A DNA stretch of 64,000 nt from Vibrio atypicus (GTDB lineage: Bacteria; Pseudomonadota; Gammaproteobacteria; Enterobacterales; Vibrionaceae): NCBI RefSeq assembly GCF_009811315.1, contig NZ_BLID01000007.1, forward strand, positions 62,001-126,000, given 5' to 3'. The translations under genes and the position numbers were made by a program. The notes beneath the pieces are model-generated. The model was not told the DNA's origin and searched no databases. It worked only from the letters and a program-made list of their open reading frames with translations. The stretch's first letter is position 1. Every line of letters begins with the position of its first letter. Positions 37,018 through 47,536 of this stretch are shown here, in pieces.

Positions 37018-37052
37018 AAAAGGCCTGAGAACAAATAAATGCTCTCAGGCCT
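37018..37052 (-). terminator. Terminator of the tRNA-Ile2 gene (element side)
   Basis: AGGCCTGAGA and TCTCAGGCCT form a perfect 10-bp stem, and TTTTG follows on the minus strand. It lies 9 bp past the tRNA 3' end and is different from the displaced terminator at 25917, so it probably came in with the element. Confidence 0.78.
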
Positions 37053-37058
37053 TTCTGT

Positions 37059-37107
37059 ATATGGTGGCCCCTCCCAGACTTGAACTGGGGACCAATCGAT
37101 TATGAGT
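37059..37107 (-). repeat. Right attachment site within tRNA-Ile2
   Basis: Direct repeat partner of 25958-26006, spanning the tRNA 3' half from the anticodon loop through CCA. The element restores an intact tRNA at this end. Confidence 0.88.
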
Positions 37108-37137
37108 CGACTGCTCTAACCACTGAGCTAAGGGGCC
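37062..37137 (-). tRNA. ileX: tRNA-Ile2 (CAU anticodon, reads AUA)
   Basis: 76 nt with encoded CCA. The acceptor arms GGCCCCT and AGGGGCC pair, the D arm has AGCTCAGTGGTTAGAGC, the anticodon loop is CTCATAA (CAU), and the T arm CCCAG-TTCAAGT-CTGGG is intact. The sequence closely follows E. coli ileX, where C34 becomes lysidine so that the tRNA reads AUA as Ile; it also lies next to rpoD in E. coli. It is the insertion target of the element. Confidence 0.95.
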
Positions 37138-37150
37138 ATATAGGGCAATG

Positions 37151-37179
37151 ATTATAGGGGATGCAGATCTTGCTGTCTA
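37151..37179 (-). promoter_or_regulatory. ileX promoter
   Basis: On the minus strand TAGACA (37179-37174), a 17-bp spacer and a perfect TATAAT (37156-37151). Transcription would start about 6-7 nt before the tRNA. Confidence 0.75.
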
Positions 37180-37232
37180 GCCAGAAGAGGGGGTAAATGC
37201 GCTTAGTTTTTATCCACTCAAATCGATTAAAT

Positions 37233-37261
37233 AAAAAAAGGTGAGCAATCGCTCACCTTTT
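37233..37261 (-). terminator. Terminator after rpoD
   Basis: AAAAGGTGAGC and GCTCACCTTTT pair around a short loop, with a long T run on the minus strand. Confidence 0.85.
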
Positions 37262-37286
37262 CATCAATAACTGACTAGCAGCTAAA

Positions 37287-39149
37287 TTATTCGTCTAGGA
37301 AGCTGCGCAGAGTTTCTGAACGGCTTGGGTGACGAAGCTTACGCAGTGCTTTCGCTTCGATCTGACGGATACGCTCACGAGTAACGTCGAACTGCTTACC
37401 AACCTCTTCTAGAGTGTGGTCTGTGTTCATATCGATACCGAAACGCATACGCAGTACTTTTGCTTCACGAGGCGTTAGGCCAGCAAGTACGTCTTTCGTC
37501 GCAACTTTTAGGCTACCTGATGTTGCTGAATCTAATGGCAACTCAAGTGTTGTATCCTCAATGAAATCACCTAGATGCGAATCTTCATCGTCACCAATTG
37601 GTGTTTCCATTGAGATTGGCTCTTTAGCAATTTTCAGTACTTTACGGATCTTATCTTCTGGCATTTGCATGCGCTCAGCCAGTTCTTCCGGTAGCGGCTC
37701 ACGACCCATCTCTTGCAACATTTGGCGAGAGATACGGTTTAGCTTGTTGATCGTTTCGATCATGTGTACCGGAATACGAATTGTACGAGCTTGGTCTGCA
37801 ATCGAACGAGTGATTGCCTGACGAATCCACCAAGTAGCATAAGTAGAGAACTTGTAGCCACGGCGGTATTCGAATTTATCTACTGCTTTCATCAGACCGA
37901 TGTTACCTTCCTGGATTAGATCCAAGAACTGTAGACCACGGTTGGTGTATTTTTTAGCGATAGAAATTACAAGACGTAAGTTCGCTTCAACCATCTCTTT
38001 TTTCGCACGGCGAGCTTTTGCTTCACCGATAGACATGCGACGGCTGATGTCTTTAATATTTTGAACAGTCAGTGATGTTTCATCTTCAATCATCTTAAGT
38101 TTTAAGATTGAACGACGAATGTCATCTTCGCTGCGACGGATTTTGTCTGCGTACGGCTTATCAGACGCTAGAATTTCATCTAGCCATGCATCACTTGATT
38201 CATTACCGCTAAATAGTGCAATGAATGACTTCTTCGGCATTTTGCCGTACTCAACTGACGCCTTCATGATAAGACGTTCTTGAGTACGTACACGTTCCAT
38301 AGAAGTACGCAGTTCGTTTACTAGGTAGTCAAACTGCTTCGGCGTTAGACGGAATTCTTTGAATACGTCAATCACCATCTCGTGAGCAAGTGTTGCTTTC
38401 GGGCTTTCGTTGCCGTACTCGTTGCACGCTAGCTGGAAGTTTTGGAAAGTGTTGCGTAGTGCAGTGAACTTCTCAAGAGCAAATTCAGGATCAATACCTG
38501 TATCTTCCTCTTCTTCCTCTTCATCGCTATCGTTCGCGTCTTCCTCTTCTTCTTCGTCTGCTTCTTCATCTTTCAGATCAGTTTCAGCAAGCTCAGAACC
38601 GATGTGTGTCGCCGTTGGTGCGGCAGTCTCATCAGCGTCAGGGTCAACGAAGCCAGTGATAAGGTCAGTTAGGCGAAGTTCTTCAGCCTGAACTTTATCA
38701 AATTGCTCAAGGATGTAAGGGATAGTGCCTGGATACTCAGCCACTGCGTTTTGAACTTGGTTGATACCATCTTCAATACGTTTCGCGATGTCGATCTCGC
38801 CTTCACGAGTCAATAGTTCAACAGTACCCATCTCACGCATGTACATACGTACTGGGTCTGTTGTACGGCCGATTTCATTCTCTACGCTTGAAAGTGCCGC
38901 TGCAGCAGCTTCTGCTGCATCTTCATCGGTGATGGTTTCATCATCATTCAGGGCAAGATCATCAGCATCTGGTGCTGTTTCTACAACACGGATACCCATG
39001 TCGTTGATCATCTGAATGATATCTTCTACTTGCTCTGAATCTACGATTTCTGCAGGTAGGTGGTCATTTACTTCTGCGTAGGTCAGATAGCCTTGTTCCT
39101 TGCCTTTAATGACAAGTTGCTTTAGCTGTGACTGCGGATTTTGATCCAT
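37287..39149 (-). CDS. rpoD: RNA polymerase sigma factor RpoD (sigma-70)
   Basis: 620 aa primary sigma factor. Region 1.1 is at the N-terminus, followed by the acidic non-conserved insert (long E/D runs around residues 190-220). The region 2 core-binding and -10 recognition helix is [17 protein letters not shown], and region 4.2 ends [16 protein letters not shown] before the RSFLDE C-terminus. It is the last gene of rpsU-yqeY-dnaG-rpoD. Confidence 0.98.
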   Translation of the reverse strand: MDQNPQSQLKQLVIKGKEQGYLTYAEVNDHLPAEIVDSEQVEDIIQMINDMGIRVVETAPDADDLALNDDETITDEDAAEAAAAALSSVENEIGRTTDPVRMYMREMGTVELLTREGEIDIAKRIEDGINQVQNAVAEYPGTIPYILEQFDKVQAEELRLTDLITGFVDPDADETAAPTATHIGSELAETDLKDEEADEEEEEDANDSDEEEEEEDTGIDPEFALEKFTALRNTFQNFQLACNEYGNESPKATLAHEMVIDVFKEFRLTPKQFDYLVNELRTSMERVRTQERLIMKASVEYGKMPKKSFIALFSGNESSDAWLDEILASDKPYADKIRRSEDDIRRSILKLKMIEDETSLTVQNIKDISRRMSIGEAKARRAKKEMVEANLRLVISIAKKYTNRGLQFLDLIQEGNIGLMKAVDKFEYRRGYKFSTYATWWIRQAITRSIADQARTIRIPVHMIETINKLNRISRQMLQEMGREPLPEELAERMQMPEDKIRKVLKIAKEPISMETPIGDDEDSHLGDFIEDTTLELPLDSATSGSLKVATKDVLAGLTPREAKVLRMRFGIDMNTDHTLEEVGKQFDVTRERIRQIEAKALRKLRHPSRSETLRSFLDE

Positions 39150-39247
39150 AGACGGTATCCAACTTAGTATCTGGTGAAGGAATTAGTATGCGAGTTGCAA
39201 ACCACACATAGTAACAAATTAATTGATTGCTGGCTAATCGAACAGGG

Positions 39248-41005
39248 TTACGCTTTCAAATCTAGCATTAAGGCTAGTAGCTCCCTTCTTTCTTCGGTTG
39301 ATAAACCGACACTTCTTTCTTTAGCTTGCAGATTCTCAATTTGTTTTTCGACGCACTGGGCAAGAATCTTATCCAATGAATCTAAAAATATATCTTGTTC
39401 ATTGTCGTCATCTAGTGGGATTTCCCACCCTGCGAGACGAGAGAACAAAGCCTCATGGCTACTGTTTCGCCAGTGTTCTATTAACTGGCCCGTTCTGATA
39501 TTGGGGTGGAGGTGACAATATTCAAGCACCTCAACAAATAAACTTAGTCCAGGTACTGTTAACTCTCTCACACTTGAGAGATCCGGTACCATTTGAGCAT
39601 AGCTCGGATTTTGGATAAGCAAAGCAATGACTTCACGCATTGGTGTTCGCTTCAGCTCTTTATGCGGTTGAGGTCTTGTTTCACTGGTTTTTTTACGCGG
39701 TTGGCGTAATTGATTGTCAAAACCAGTTCGCTCATCCAATAGTTTTTCTAGAAGTTCCTGAAAGTATGGATCGGGTATTTTATTGATCAGCGCACTCGCA
39801 TGAGCTCGCAGGGCTGACTTCCCTTCTGTGTTACCTAGGTTGATCTGATGAATCTCAATCAGGTTATCAAACAGGTAGCTTGAGAGCGGTGTTGCCTGCT
39901 GGACTTGCTGTTCAAAGGCTTCTTTACCATATTTTCGAATGTAGCTGTCTGGGTCTTCGCCATCTGGTAAAAACAGAAACTTCAGCGTATTACCTGTTTT
40001 TAAATACTGTAGTGCATTTTCTAATGCTCGCCATGCTGCTTCTCTACCTGCGCGGTCACCGTCATAGCAACAGACGACGGTATTAGTTTGGCGGAATAAT
40101 AGCTGAACATGGTCGCCAGTCGTCGAGGTACCCAATGAGGCAACGGAGTAATCAACCCCATATTGCGCCAGTGCTACCACATCCATATAGCCTTCTACGA
40201 CTAGGATCTGTGATGGTTCACGATGTGCCTGCATGACCTCATATAAACCATAAAGCTCTTTGCCTTTATGGAAGATAGGGGTTTCTGGCGAGTTTAAGTA
40301 TTTAGGCGTACCGTCACCCAGAACACGACCACCAAAGCCAATGACTCGACCACGGCGATCTCGAATCGGAAACATGACACGGCCACGGAATCGGTCATAG
40401 CGATTGCCTTTGTCGTTTTCAATCAACATCCCGCCAGAGACAAGCATCTCTTGGCTTTGTTGCTGTTGCCCAAAGTTTTTCCTAATCAGATCCCATTCGT
40501 CTGCTACATAGCCGATGCCAAATTTTTGGACGATCTCCCCAGAAAGCCCACGATTTTTTAAATATTCAATCGCAATTTTGCTGGTCGATAGCTTAAGTTG
40601 ATCTCGATAAAACTGAGCGATACTGCCCATAAGATCATACAAACTGCGCTTTTGTGCTGAACTGGCCTGTGGTTGGTTTGATTGAAATCCACCACCTTGA
40701 CGTTGCTCTCTTGGGACGTCGAGACCTAAGGAAGAGGCGAGTTCTTCAATTGCTTCCACAAAATCGAGTCGCTCGTACTCCATCAAGAAGTCGATGGCAT
40801 TTCCGTGCACCCCACAACCAAAACAGTGATAGAACTGCTTTTCTTGGCTCACACTAAAAGAAGGGGTCTTTTCATTATGGAATGGGCAACAAGCGCCGTA
40901 GTTTTTACCTTTTTTCTTAAGTTTCACACGTGCGTCAACGATATCGACAATATCGAGTCGAGCTAGAAGGTCATCAATGAAGCTACGTGGGATGTGTCCT
41001 GCCAT
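39248..41005 (-). CDS. dnaG: DNA primase
   Basis: 585 aa from the ATG at 41005 (MAGHIPRSFIDDLL). A TTG four codons upstream extends the frame but is not the likely start. CHC2 zinc-binding domain: C40 and H43 in CCPFH, C61 and C64 in HCFGCG. TOPRIM domain with VVEGYMDVVAL, and a C-terminal DnaB-interacting domain. Makes RNA primers at the replication fork. Confidence 0.97.
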   Translation of the reverse strand: MAGHIPRSFIDDLLARLDIVDIVDARVKLKKKGKNYGACCPFHNEKTPSFSVSQEKQFYHCFGCGVHGNAIDFLMEYERLDFVEAIEELASSLGLDVPREQRQGGGFQSNQPQASSAQKRSLYDLMGSIAQFYRDQLKLSTSKIAIEYLKNRGLSGEIVQKFGIGYVADEWDLIRKNFGQQQQSQEMLVSGGMLIENDKGNRYDRFRGRVMFPIRDRRGRVIGFGGRVLGDGTPKYLNSPETPIFHKGKELYGLYEVMQAHREPSQILVVEGYMDVVALAQYGVDYSVASLGTSTTGDHVQLLFRQTNTVVCCYDGDRAGREAAWRALENALQYLKTGNTLKFLFLPDGEDPDSYIRKYGKEAFEQQVQQATPLSSYLFDNLIEIHQINLGNTEGKSALRAHASALINKIPDPYFQELLEKLLDERTGFDNQLRQPRKKTSETRPQPHKELKRTPMREVIALLIQNPSYAQMVPDLSSVRELTVPGLSLFVEVLEYCHLHPNIRTGQLIEHWRNSSHEALFSRLAGWEIPLDDDNEQDIFLDSLDKILAQCVEKQIENLQAKERSVGLSTEERRELLALMLDLKA

Positions 41006-41059
41006 AAAACCTAACAAAAAAAGTTAAACTGTAATGAAAAGAGAGAAGGCTAGATACAA

Positions 41060-41093
41060 ACAAGCCGTGCGTCCAGAGGATAGCACGGCTTGT
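41060..41093 (-). other. Hairpin between yqeY and dnaG
   Basis: ACAAGCCGTGC and GCACGGCTTGT form a perfect 11-bp stem with a 12-nt loop. U run weak. In E. coli an internal terminator reduces dnaG expression relative to rpsU; this hairpin may do the same. Confidence 0.55.
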
Positions 41094-41111
41094 TGCAAAC
41101 AGGTTGGGAAG

Positions 41112-41555
41112 TTAAGCTAACTTAGAACGAACTAAGCCACTTACTTTACCCATATCTGCACGCCCTTGAATTTGAGGTTTAAGCACGCCCATTACTTTAC
41201 CCATGTCTTGCATGCCCGCTGCACCAGATTCCGTCATTGCTGCTTCAATAAGAGCAACAACTTCTTCGTCAGTCAGTGGTTGAGGCATAAAGTCCTCAAG
41301 TATTGTAATTTCAGCCTGCTCAACATCAGCAAGGTCTTGACGACCTGCAGATTCGTACTGAGCGACAGAATCGCGACGTTGTTTAACCATCTTTACCATC
41401 ACAGCAAGAATGTCATCATCGTTCAGAGTGATCTGTTCGTCGACTTCACGTTGCTTGATAGCTGATAGAGCTAAACGGATAGTGCCAAGGCGTAATTTAT
41501 CCTTGGCTTTCATCGCTAATTTTTGCTCTTCTTTGAGCTTGTCAATAAGAGCCAT
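41112..41555 (-). CDS. yqeY: GatB/YqeY domain protein
   Basis: 147 aa, the YqeY family (a stand-alone homologue of the GatB C-terminal tail domain). Recognised by LIDKLKEEQKLAMKAKDK, IKQREVDEQI and GKVMGVLKPQIQGRADMGKVS in part. The exact function is unknown; a tRNA-binding role is inferred from homology. It sits between rpsU and dnaG, as in other vibrios. Confidence 0.9.
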   Translation of the reverse strand: MALIDKLKEEQKLAMKAKDKLRLGTIRLALSAIKQREVDEQITLNDDDILAVMVKMVKQRRDSVAQYESAGRQDLADVEQAEITILEDFMPQPLTDEEVVALIEAAMTESGAAGMQDMGKVMGVLKPQIQGRADMGKVSGLVRSKLA

Positions 41556-41580
41556 AACTATATCCTTGTGGACTTAGTTA

Positions 41581-41796
41581 TTAGTACAGGCGAACGCGAC
41601 GAGCGTTTTCGCGAGCAAGCTTCTTAGCGTGACGCTTTTGAGCTGCTGCTTTAGCGCGTTTGCGAACTGTAGTTGGTTTTTCGTAGTGCTCACGACGACG
41701 CACTTCAGAAAGGATACCTGCTTTTTCGCAAGAGCGTTTGAAACGACGTAGTGCAACGTCGAACGGTTCGTTTTCACGTACTTTAACTACTGGCAT
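41581..41796 (-). CDS. rpsU: 30S ribosomal protein S21
   Basis: 71 aa, full length. Starts [20 protein letters not shown] and ends with the basic [11 protein letters not shown] tail. First gene of the macromolecular-synthesis operon, 25 bp before yqeY. Divergent from tsaD, as in E. coli. Confidence 0.97.
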
Positions 41797-42025
41797 ATGC
41801 CTTTCACCTCAGGGGTTAATTCGTTAATGCTGACTTCACAGTGCCTAGCTCAGTTGCTGGGCCTACAATCAGCTTGATCAAAAATGGTGCGGAATTTTAA
41901 TCCGATCACACATACTTTGTAAAGTATTTTGTTGAGTACAGTTTGCACAAAATTTGTTTGATGAGCAAAGGCGCGGTAATATTGCGCCAATTTTGAATTA
42001 TAGACGAACACATCCAGGGTAAACC

Positions 42026-43042
42026 ATGCGCATTATTGGTATCGAAACCTCTTGTGATGAAACAGGAATTGCTATTTATGATGATGAGAAAGGCCTACTT
42101 TCGCATCAACTATACAGTCAGGTAAAACTGCACGCCGACTACGGTGGTGTGGTACCTGAACTGGCTTCCCGTGATCACGTAAAGAAAACTATCCCGCTTA
42201 TTAAAGCTGCGATGGCAGAAGCGAACTTAACGCCAAAAGATATTGATGGTATTGCTTATACCGCAGGTCCTGGTTTGGTTGGCGCGTTACTTGTCGGCGC
42301 GACGATTGGTCGAAGCTTAGCCTATGCTTGGGGGGTCCCTGCTGTGCCTGTTCACCATATGGAAGGTCACCTTCTTGCGCCTATGTTAGAAGATAACCCA
42401 CCACCATTTCCATTTGTGGCGGTATTGGTATCGGGCGGCCACTCAATGATGGTGGAAGTAAAAGGTATCGGTGAATATAAGATTCTAGGTGAGTCGATTG
42501 ATGACGCGGCGGGTGAAGCGTTTGATAAAACAGCAAAACTTATGGGGCTTGATTACCCTGGTGGCCCTTTGTTGTCTAAATTGGCAGAAAAAGGCACGCC
42601 GGGCCGTTTTAAGTTCCCACGCCCAATGACAGATCGTCCTGGTTTGGATATGAGCTTTTCTGGCCTGAAAACGTTCACAGCAAATACCATTGCCGCTAAT
42701 GGTGATGATGAGCAAACTCGCGCAGATATTGCTTTAGCATTTGAAGAAGCGGTGTGTGCGACGTTGAGCATTAAATGTAAGCGAGCGCTTGAGCAGACTG
42801 GCTTTAAACGTATTGTTATTGCTGGTGGCGTGAGTGCAAACCGTCGTTTACGCTCTGATCTTGCCGATCTAGCGAAGAAGATTGGTGGTGAGGTTTACTA
42901 CCCTCGTACGGAATTTTGTACCGACAATGGTGCAATGATAGCGTATGCGGGCATGCAACGTCTTAAAAACGGTGAAGTTGCCGATCTTTCCGTTCAAGCA
43001 ACTCCACGTTGGCCGATTGATCAACTGGAACCGATCGCTTAA
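42026..43042 (+). CDS. tsaD: tRNA N6-threonylcarbamoyladenosine synthase subunit TsaD
   Basis: 338 aa ASKHA-fold protein. Starts [16 protein letters not shown]. The metal-binding HHMEGH motif and the ATP-site GGPLLSKLA and [13 protein letters not shown] segments are intact. It transfers threonylcarbamoyl to A37 of ANN-decoding tRNAs together with TsaB, TsaE and TsaC. Confidence 0.97.
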   Translation: MRIIGIETSCDETGIAIYDDEKGLLSHQLYSQVKLHADYGGVVPELASRDHVKKTIPLIKAAMAEANLTPKDIDGIAYTAGPGLVGALLVGATIGRSLAYAWGVPAVPVHHMEGHLLAPMLEDNPPPFPFVAVLVSGGHSMMVEVKGIGEYKILGESIDDAAGEAFDKTAKLMGLDYPGGPLLSKLAEKGTPGRFKFPRPMTDRPGLDMSFSGLKTFTANTIAANGDDEQTRADIALAFEEAVCATLSIKCKRALEQTGFKRIVIAGGVSANRRLRSDLADLAKKIGGEVYYPRTEFCTDNGAMIAYAGMQRLKNGEVADLSVQATPRWPIDQLEPIA

Positions 43043-43062
43043 CCGCTCAACAAATAAAAACT

Positions 43063-43089
43063 AAGGTCGCTCAAGTAGCGGCCTTTTCT
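43063..43089 (+). terminator. Terminator after tsaD
   Basis: AAGGTCGCT and AGCGGCCTT pair over 9 bp (one G-U), followed by TTTCTTTT. Confidence 0.7.
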
Positions 43090-43163
43090 TTTATTTGTCT
43101 TGAACTCTTCCGAGGTCTTACAATCAAAATAAATGGTAAGCTCCTATTTTATAAAAACAATCA

Positions 43164-43988
43164 ATGGATAGAAAAATGCAAAAATTTGCTGTCGATGGCC
43201 GCGAGATGGCTTATCAAGATGTGGGGTCTGGCCCCGTTGTCGTTTTTGGTCATAGTTATTTGTGGGATAGCAAAATGTGGGCGCCGCAAGTCGAAGCGTT
43301 AAGCCAGCACTATCGCTGTATTGTTCCCGACCTATGGGCTCATGGAGAATCACAACCAGCGCCAGAGAGCACTCGTTCATTAACAGATTACGCAAAGCAG
43401 ATCGTTGCTTTACTTGATCATCTAGAGATCGAACAATTCTCAATTGTTGGTTTATCTGTTGGTGGCATGTGGAGCACAGAGGTCGCAGCACTTGTACCAT
43501 CTCGACTTCGTTCTCTCGTTCTGATGGATACTTTCGTTGGATTAGAGCCTGAAGTCACACACAAAAAGTATTTTGGTATGTTGGATGCGATTACTCAGGC
43601 TCAATCGGTTCCAGATCCGATCATTGATGCCGTAACACCGTTGTTTTTTGCTAATAATGCCAGTGAAGATAGCCCTGAGTTAGTTTCTCAACTTTCTGCA
43701 TTTCTGGCTCAATTAAAAGGTGAGCAGGCGGTTGAAGTCGCGCGAGTTGGTCGAATGGTATTTGGTCGCCGCGATCAAATTGAAGAGATTGAGAAATTTG
43801 CTTTACCAGTATTGATCGCTGTTGGTCAAGAAGATAAACCCCGTCCAGTGCTTGAGTCTTACTTGATGCATGACTGCATTACTGGATCTGAATTGATCCA
43901 AATTCCAAAGGCCGGCCATATCTCAAATCTAGAGCAACCAGATTTTGTCACGGGTATGTTGGAAGATTTTCTGGCGAAGCACGCTTAG
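43164..43988 (+). CDS. Alpha/beta-hydrolase
   Basis: 274 aa alpha/beta-hydrolase fold protein. Oxyanion region GHSYLWDSKMW, nucleophile elbow GLSVGG (S98), acid near GQEDKP and catalytic His in KAGHISNLEQPD. No signal peptide, so cytoplasmic. The substrate cannot be told; it resembles small esterases of the 3-oxoadipate enol-lactonase/MhpC type. The start may be the second Met, 12 nt downstream. Neither start has a good Shine-Dalgarno. Confidence 0.82.
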   Translation: MDRKMQKFAVDGREMAYQDVGSGPVVVFGHSYLWDSKMWAPQVEALSQHYRCIVPDLWAHGESQPAPESTRSLTDYAKQIVALLDHLEIEQFSIVGLSVGGMWSTEVAALVPSRLRSLVLMDTFVGLEPEVTHKKYFGMLDAITQAQSVPDPIIDAVTPLFFANNASEDSPELVSQLSAFLAQLKGEQAVEVARVGRMVFGRRDQIEEIEKFALPVLIAVGQEDKPRPVLESYLMHDCITGSELIQIPKAGHISNLEQPDFVTGMLEDFLAKHA

Positions 43989-44006
43989 TCGTCGATTACT
44001 TGGAAT

Positions 44007-44027
44007 AAAGCCTAATTGTTAGGCTTT
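44007..44027. terminator. Bidirectional terminator overlapping the plsY stop
   Basis: AAAGCCTAA and TTAGGCTTT form a perfect 9-bp stem with a 3-nt loop. The right arm contains the last codons and stop of plsY. It would serve both the convergent hydrolase gene and plsY. Confidence 0.5.
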
Positions 44028-44627
44028 ATTCATTGCTTCTTTCTTATCACCAATCTTAGGCTCAGAACCATCCAGCAGTCGTCTAATGTTTTGATGATGC
44101 CTAAATACGATCAAGCAACAGAGCATGGCTACGGGTAGAGTGTATTGTGGCTTGAGCATCCAAGTATAAAGCGGCGCAAGCAATACGGTGACTAAGGCTG
44201 CTAGTGATGAGTAGCGAAAACAAAATGCAATCGCCAACCAAGTTCCTATTATCATTGCCGTAAAATCTAAGCCGATCGGTGCAATCGCTCCAAGTGCTGT
44301 TGCGACGCCTTTCCCGCCTTTGAAGTGAAAAAACAGTGGATACATGTGGCCCAAACAGGCTGCAATAGCGATCACACCCAGTATTACGGGATCAATACCA
44401 AGAAAAAATCCACCCCAAACCGGAATTGTGCCCTTCAACATGTCACAAAGCAGGACTGATGCTGCGGCTTTTTTGCCGCCGATACGTAATACATTTGTGG
44501 CGCCAGGGTTATTGGATCCCATTTTTCTTGGGTCTGGTAGACGCAGCATTCGACAAATTAAAACCGCACTCGAGATTGAACCTAACATGTAGGCTGCAAT
44601 GATCATAACAAGTGCTAATGGGGTCAT
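44019..44627 (-). CDS. plsY: Acyl-phosphate glycerol-3-phosphate acyltransferase PlsY
   Basis: 202 aa inner-membrane acyltransferase that starts phosphatidic acid synthesis from acyl-phosphate. Five membrane helices. Conserved cytoplasmic motifs [11 protein letters not shown] and FKGGKGVAT are present. It is divergent from folB, as in E. coli (ygiH/folB). Confidence 0.95.
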   Translation of the reverse strand: MTPLALVMIIAAYMLGSISSAVLICRMLRLPDPRKMGSNNPGATNVLRIGGKKAAASVLLCDMLKGTIPVWGGFFLGIDPVILGVIAIAACLGHMYPLFFHFKGGKGVATALGAIAPIGLDFTAMIIGTWLAIAFCFRYSSLAALVTVLLAPLYTWMLKPQYTLPVAMLCCLIVFRHHQNIRRLLDGSEPKIGDKKEAMNKA

Positions 44628-44774
44628 ATAAATTTAACTCGTCTTTGGAGATGTTTGTTAGGCAACTACTTGATATTATATCGAGCTTGCCTGCGTCAAC
44701 AATACTGCTTCGGGCAAACGAATAGTACGACTTTTTGTCAAAATTGGGTATCCGACCTCTAAAGGAAGTAACGC

Positions 44775-45128
44775 ATGGATAAAGTATTTATCGAGCAGCT
44801 AGAAGTAATTACTACGATTGGTGTCTACGATTGGGAGCAAGAGATTAAGCAAAAACTCGTGCTTGATATTGAAATGGCCCACGATAACCGTCCTGCGGGA
44901 AAAAGTGATGATGTTGTTGATGCGCTTGATTACTCTCAAGTTAGCCAAGCGGTATTAGAGCATATTGAAGGTGGGCGATTCCTGCTTGTTGAGCGCGTTG
45001 CAGAAGAGATTGCTGAGCTGATTATGGCTCGATTCTCTGTGCCATGGATTAAGATCCGCTTAACGAAACCGGGTGCTGTACCTCAGGCTAAAGGCGTCGG
45101 TGTCGTGATTGAGCGAGGCACTGCATGA
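44775..45128 (+). CDS. folB: Dihydroneopterin aldolase
   Basis: 117 aa, full length. Folate pathway enzyme that cleaves dihydroneopterin to 6-hydroxymethyl-dihydropterin. It has the family start MDKVFIEQLEVITTIGVYDWE and the LTKPGAVPQAKGVGVVIER end. AAAGGA before the ATG. The next gene in the pathway, folK, overlaps its stop by 4 bp (ATGA). Confidence 0.95.
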   Translation: MDKVFIEQLEVITTIGVYDWEQEIKQKLVLDIEMAHDNRPAGKSDDVVDALDYSQVSQAVLEHIEGGRFLLVERVAEEIAELIMARFSVPWIKIRLTKPGAVPQAKGVGVVIERGTA

Positions 45129-45610
45129 CAACGGCATATATTGGAATCGGATCCAATATTGAGCGACATAAACATATAGAAGCAGCAATCACGGAGCTTC
45201 GCGCGATAGGAAGCGATGTTCGAGTATCGACTATCTATGAATGCGAAGCGATCGGCTTTGATAGTCATGCGTTTTACAATCTTGTCGTAGAAATGAAAAC
45301 CGCGCTAAATTTAGCGGATTTTGCACGACAGCTACGTGATATTGAGCTCAAATGGGGCCGCGCAGTGGACGCGAGCAAGTTTGAGGCAAGAACCATTGAT
45401 TTGGATATTGTTCTTTTCGGTCAACATATCTCCTGCTCACAGCCAGAACTCCCTCGTCGCGATATTTATAAATATGAGTTTGTTTTGCAGCCATTAATGG
45501 ACCTCTGTCCTGAATTGGTTGTGCCAAATGATGGTAGAACCATTGCCCAGATTTGGCAGCAATCGAGTTTTGAATCTTCTTTAGTGCCAATACCATGTTG
45601 GTTTAATTAA
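45125..45610 (+). CDS. folK: 6-hydroxymethyl-7,8-dihydropterin pyrophosphokinase
   Basis: 161 aa HPPK. Starts [17 protein letters not shown] and has the magnesium-binding [12 protein letters not shown] and [15 protein letters not shown] segments. It phosphorylates the product of the adjacent FolB, with translational coupling by 4-bp overlap. Confidence 0.93.
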   Translation: MTTAYIGIGSNIERHKHIEAAITELRAIGSDVRVSTIYECEAIGFDSHAFYNLVVEMKTALNLADFARQLRDIELKWGRAVDASKFEARTIDLDIVLFGQHISCSQPELPRRDIYKYEFVLQPLMDLCPELVVPNDGRTIAQIWQQSSFESSLVPIPCWFN

Positions 45611-45629
45611 TAATTTTAGTGGAATTGTA

Positions 45630-46433
45630 ATGAGTTACTTTGAAGCGTTTGTTTTGGCTTTGATCCAAGGTTTAACCGAGTTTTTGCCGATTTCGAGTTC
45701 GGCGCATTTAATTTTACCTTCAGCTATTCTCGGTTGGGAAGATCAAGGCTTAGCATTTGATGTTGCTGTGCACGTTGGTACGTTAGCGGCGGTAATGATT
45801 TATTTTAGAAAAGAGGTGGTTTCTCTGCTCACTGCATTTTTTGCCTCTATCTTCAAAGGCGATCGCAGTAAAGAAGCGAAATTGGCGTGGATGATTCTTA
45901 TCGCGACTATCCCAGCTTGTATACTGGGCTTGTTTATGAAGGATTTGATTGAGATCTACCTACGTAGCGCTTGGGTAATTGCGACCACGACTATCGTTTT
46001 TGGTTTGCTGCTTTGGTACGTCGACAAAAACGCAAAACTGGCTGCTGATGAGTATCAAGCGGATTGGAAAAAAGCGGTCTTTATTGGTTTAGCGCAGGCG
46101 ATGGCATTAATTCCAGGTACATCTCGTTCTGGCGCAACGATTACCGCAGCCCTTTATTTGGGGTTCACCCGTGAAGCTGCCGCACGTTTCTCTTTCTTAA
46201 TGTCGATTCCAATTATTTTGCTTGCAGGCGGTTACCTAGGCCTAAAACTGGTGACCAGTGGTGAGCCAATTCATTTTGGGTATCTGTTCACAGGTATTAT
46301 TACTTCATTTATTAGTGCGTACATCTGTATTCACTTCTTCTTGAAGCTGATTTCTCGAATGGGTATGACACCATTTGTTATCTACCGTTTGATTCTAGGT
46401 GTTGGCTTGTTTGCTTTCTTAATGATGGCGTAA
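45630..46433 (+). CDS. uppP: Undecaprenyl-diphosphate phosphatase
   Basis: 267 aa integral membrane protein (BacA/UppP). It recycles undecaprenyl pyrophosphate for peptidoglycan synthesis; overexpression gives bacitracin resistance. Conserved [14 protein letters not shown] near the N-terminus and [11 protein letters not shown]. Starts 19 bp after folK. Confidence 0.96.
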   Translation: MSYFEAFVLALIQGLTEFLPISSSAHLILPSAILGWEDQGLAFDVAVHVGTLAAVMIYFRKEVVSLLTAFFASIFKGDRSKEAKLAWMILIATIPACILGLFMKDLIEIYLRSAWVIATTTIVFGLLLWYVDKNAKLAADEYQADWKKAVFIGLAQAMALIPGTSRSGATITAALYLGFTREAAARFSFLMSIPIILLAGGYLGLKLVTSGEPIHFGYLFTGIITSFISAYICIHFFLKLISRMGMTPFVIYRLILGVGLFAFLMMA

Positions 46434-46546
46434 CTTCTCTCATTTCAGAATAATCTTTATTGAGGCCACATAGTCCAATCTCGCGCCTACAGCGACATTG
46501 TGATATATATGTGGTCTTTCTTTATCTCTCTTCTTTGAATCAACTT

Positions 46547-46825
46547 ATGCGAATTTTTGCACTGACTCTTCTGATTGTTTTAGGCTGGCTGCAATTTGAA
46601 TTGTGGTTCGGCAAAAACGGCGTTTCTGATTTTCAATTGGTCAATGCTGATATTGAAGTCCAGCATCAAGTAAATGGCAATTTGCAGACTCGTAATAACG
46701 AAATGTTTGCTGAGATTGACGACTTGCGTCAAGGGCTTGATGCCATTGAAGAACGAGCGCGTCATGAGCTCGGTATGATCAAAGAGGGAGAAACTTTCTA
46801 CCGTATTATTGGAGAGGATGATTAA
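46547..46825 (+). CDS. ftsB: Cell division protein FtsB
   Basis: 92 aa from the ATG at 46547 ([14 protein letters not shown]), which gives the usual length and one N-terminal membrane helix. A longer frame back to 46460 would add 29 residues without support. After the helix comes a coiled coil (about 28-70) and the [17 protein letters not shown] segment. It partners FtsL and FtsQ. Its stop directly abuts the ispD ATG. Confidence 0.93.
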   Translation: MRIFALTLLIVLGWLQFELWFGKNGVSDFQLVNADIEVQHQVNGNLQTRNNEMFAEIDDLRQGLDAIEERARHELGMIKEGETFYRIIGEDD

Positions 46826-47533
46826 ATGTCCGATCTTAATGGTTTGTCGATTGTAGCGATTGTTCCAGCCGCAGGAGTTGGAAGTCGCATGAAAGCTGAT
46901 CGTCCGAAGCAATATCTATCGATTGGTCATCAAACCGTACTGGAACATACTGTCGAGAAATTACTCTCACACCCTGCGATTTCGAAAGTGATTGTGGCGA
47001 TCAGTGACGGAGACCCTTACTACCCAGAATTATCTATTAGCCAAAGTGTTGATGTTGTTCGTGTTGCGGGCGGTAAAGAGCGTGCGGACTCAGTGCTTTC
47101 AGGTTTAGAGTATGTCTCTTTGCATAAACTGTCTGATTGGGTCATGGTTCATGATGCAGCAAGGCCTTGTGTGGCATTGGCCGATATTGATCGTCTTATT
47201 GCGGAGTCGATAGCGCATCAATGCGGTGCCATATTGGCAACGCCCGTTCGCGATACGATGAAACGTGGTAATCGAGAGCAAAGCATAGACCATACGGTAG
47301 AAAGGGAAGCACTGTGGCATGCACTTACCCCACAAATGTTTAAAACTGAGCAACTGACCCATGCGTTATCTTCTGCACTAGCTGAAAATGTCGCGATTAC
47401 TGATGAAGCCTCGGCACTAGAATGGTTGGGTGAATCCCCGGCTTTAGTGGCGGGGAGTGCCGATAATATAAAAATTACTCAACCTGAAGATCTGGCACTT
47501 GCTGAGTTTTATCTGACGCGTAATAAAGGATAA
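46826..47533 (+). CDS. ispD: 2-C-methyl-D-erythritol 4-phosphate cytidylyltransferase
   Basis: 235 aa. MEP-pathway enzyme with [18 protein letters not shown] (nucleotide binding), VHDAARPC and ATPVRDTMK. Next gene is ispF, 3 bp away, and the pair are successive or near-successive steps of isoprenoid synthesis. Confidence 0.95.
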   Translation: MSDLNGLSIVAIVPAAGVGSRMKADRPKQYLSIGHQTVLEHTVEKLLSHPAISKVIVAISDGDPYYPELSISQSVDVVRVAGGKERADSVLSGLEYVSLHKLSDWVMVHDAARPCVALADIDRLIAESIAHQCGAILATPVRDTMKRGNREQSIDHTVEREALWHALTPQMFKTEQLTHALSSALAENVAITDEASALEWLGESPALVAGSADNIKITQPEDLALAEFYLTRNKG

Positions 47534-47536
47534 TTT

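Noticed and set aside
38460..38600. GAA/GAG-rich repeat tract in rpoD
   Set aside because: It encodes the normal acidic non-conserved region of sigma-70, not an expanded repeat.
41797..42025. LexA box in the rpsU/tsaD divergent region, as in E. coli
   Set aside because: No CTGT-N8-ACAG match could be found there.
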